Part shown: positions 62,504-64,000 of the stretch, in pieces
Position numbering within the stretch: the stretch's first letter is position 1
Layout: every line of letters starts with the position of its first letter
Assembly (NCBI RefSeq): GCF_905475395.1
Contig: NC_058338.1
Location: forward strand, 6,896,935-6,960,934
Direction: 5' to 3'
From: Chrysoperla carnea
Lineage: Eukaryota > Arthropoda > Insecta > Neuroptera > Chrysopidae
DNA: 64,000 nucleotides
Notes under the pieces: model-generated
What the model was told of the DNA's origin: nothing
The model's database searches: none
The model's input: only the letters and a program-made list of their open reading frames with translations
Made by a program: the position numbers and the translations under genes

Positions 62504-64000
62504 TTATAATACATTGGATAATTCAGTTCTTTGTAAAAGTGCACTATCACAAAATTTATCTTCCTTTTTGAAAAACGAGCTCGCATCAGACGATGATACT
62601 GGCGCTTGTTGCTGCTCCACTACAATGGCACTACCATCACTATTCGGTGCTGGAAGCGCACAATGTGAACGAAACCGTTGCATAGCACACTTCGCTTCAT
62701 GTGCCCTACACACTTCAGATCGTGCAAACGCTCTCGCACACAACTTACACGAGTACGGACGATCACCGGTGTGCACTCGTATATGTACAGTTAACTTAGA
62801 TTTTTGTGCAAATTTCTTCAAACAGAACGAACATTCATGTTTCTTCTCCGGATTATGTATCCGCCATTTATGATCGTTGAGTCGTCGTCGTGATGTGAAT
62901 ATTTTAGCACAGACATCGCAAACAATTTGATCGTTTGCATGTTGTGTCATGTGTGTGTAAAGACCACTCGCTGTACGTCCAGCATACGAGCAGAGTTTAC
63001 ACGGATAGGCACGAATATCACTGTGTGATTTATTGTGTGTTTTGAGGGCGGATTTTGTTTTGAAACGTTTGCCACACGTTTCACAAACGTGTTCACGAAT
63101 TTCGTTGTGTACTAGAAAGTCATGACTTTCTAATTGTTTTTTATTGCCAGTACGTACGCCACATATTTGACATCTGAAAGAAAATTATACATTGAATAAA
63201 AAATCCTTACAGTCAAGTAAGGATTTCCCAAATTATAACTTACTTAAATTTATCTGTATGTGAGACCATGTGTGTTTTTAAGCTAATAGGACGCACTAAT
63301 TTTCCACAAGTGGGACAAGGAACTTGATGTTGACCTTCATGAATAATGAGATCGACTTTTTTATTAAATACCTGAAAAATATCATTTAAAAAAAAACACA
63401 TTTCAGTTCCAACATTCAAAAGATCTCAATAAGTTTTATCTTTTAGATTAAAAATGCTAACCTCTGGACATCTTTCACAATGGAAAACAGGTTTTCCTTC
63501 ATGATTTTCTTGATGTTCCAGATAATCCAACATTGTTTTCGATGACGCGAAACAAATATTACAAATGTAATTACATTTTGCAGCTTGTTTTATCTGAAAA
63601 CAAAAACAAAGAAATGTATTAAGGACCACCATATTCTTGGGTACCGGATTACTCTGGCGTTAAAGGGAATGAAGCAGCGGAATCGTTGACACTAGAGAAG
63701 TCGTCTCAAATGCCCCTTTCACCTGAGCTTGTCATTACCATAGCAAGATGCTCCGTAATTTACCGAATCAAGGAATTGCCACGAGTAGCTCATCTTAATT
63801 ATCGGGATATTACGCAGGGAATGCGACAGACCAATCAAAACCACATATTAAAAAGCTTTCAAAATTAGAATAAATTGGTTTACCATATCTTGTCTCTCCA
63901 AAGCAATTAAATAACTTTCCAAAGAATCATCTTCCGAATCATACAGTTCATAATCTTCCTGGTTTGTTGAAAACATTCGTTTTTTCCTGGTTGATTTTGT
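62504..64000 (-). CDS. C2H2 zinc-finger protein, nine fingers, 5' end outside window
   Basis: Exons, in reading order on the minus strand: 64000(or beyond)-63884, 63593-63462, 63371-63244, 63173-62504. They join in frame to 348 residues with the stop at 62504-62506. The N-terminal visible part is acidic (EDYELYDSEDDSLESYLIAL). Eight C2H2 fingers follow: YICNICFASS..., FHCERCPEVF..., VPCPTCGKLV..., FKCQICGVRT..., HVCETCGKRF..., YPCKLCSYAG..., IVCDVCAKIF..., HECSFCLKKF...; a ninth is C2HC (YSCKLCARAF...HEAKC). Fingers 8-9 are joined by the classic TGDRPY linker, the others by irregular linkers. The tail is Ser/Gln-rich (VVEQQQAPVSSSD). It is probably a nuclear DNA-binding regulator of the large arthropod zinc-finger class; insect ZAD proteins are one candidate, but the N-terminus is not visible. 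The protein continues upstream in an open frame, so the start is not determined. Confidence 0.9.
63620..63868 (+). mobile_element. RNase H-domain fragment of a non-LTR retrotransposon
   Basis: From about 63623 the plus strand reads SWVPDYSGVKGNEAAESL, the conserved WVPGHxGVxGNExAD block that closes the RNase H domain of jockey/R1-type pol proteins, then about 55 further residues to a stop at 63866-63868. It fills the 290-nt intron 63594-63883 of the zinc-finger gene in antisense. The G-H of the motif is D-Y here, including loss of the usual histidine, so it is inactive. Confidence 0.8.

Noticed and set aside
62433-62873. 146-codon ORF on the plus strand with many cysteines
   Set aside because: It is the antisense shadow of the zinc-finger exon; the minus strand carries nine coherent zinc fingers.

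Overview
This is nuclear DNA from an arthropod, most likely an insect. It is strongly AT-rich, genes are split by spliceosomal introns with GT..AG borders, the core promoters are of arthropod type, and short non-coding dispersed repeats are dense. I cannot name the species or order from sequence alone.

Layout. (1) 1-320, minus: decayed tail of a non-LTR retrotransposon pol. (2) 441-2952, plus: last four exons of the 26S proteasome ATPase Rpt2/PSMC1. (3) 2953-7939: intergenic, with a hAT-type MITE flanked by a degenerate 8-bp target duplication and an array of 316-bp repeats. (4) 7940-34901, plus: a complete nose-resistant-to-fluoxetine (NRF-6)-like multipass acyltransferase, 12 coding exons and 771 codons, with a TATA/Inr/DPE promoter. 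Its first intron is 15 kb and holds two satellite-like arrays, one built of 300-bp palindromic monomers. (5) 34902-39576: intergenic, with foldback and inverted repeats. (6) 39577-53688, plus: a complete compact hemicentin, 41 exons and 2767 residues (acidic repeat N-terminus, vWA, 13 Ig, 4 TSP1, G2F, 3 EGF, fibulin C-terminal module). (7) 53689-58319: intergenic. (8) 58320-60402, plus: a small secreted Gly/Tyr-rich protein with a 12-nt first coding exon. (9) 60403-62503: intergenic. (10) 62504-64000, minus: the 3' part of a nine-finger C2H2 zinc-finger gene; one intron is almost filled by an RNase H fragment of a non-LTR element.

The genes are functionally unrelated neighbours (proteolysis, membrane acyltransferase, extracellular matrix, secreted structural protein, DNA-binding protein); nothing suggests co-regulation. 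Exon models were built by hand. The two complete large genes and the Gly/Tyr gene splice to totals divisible by three with no internal stop, which supports the coordinates. I found no clear new biological system. The most unusual items are the palindromic satellite monomer, the TGACGTCA-bearing 316-bp satellite in two places, and the acidic repeat module placed before the hemicentin vWA domain.
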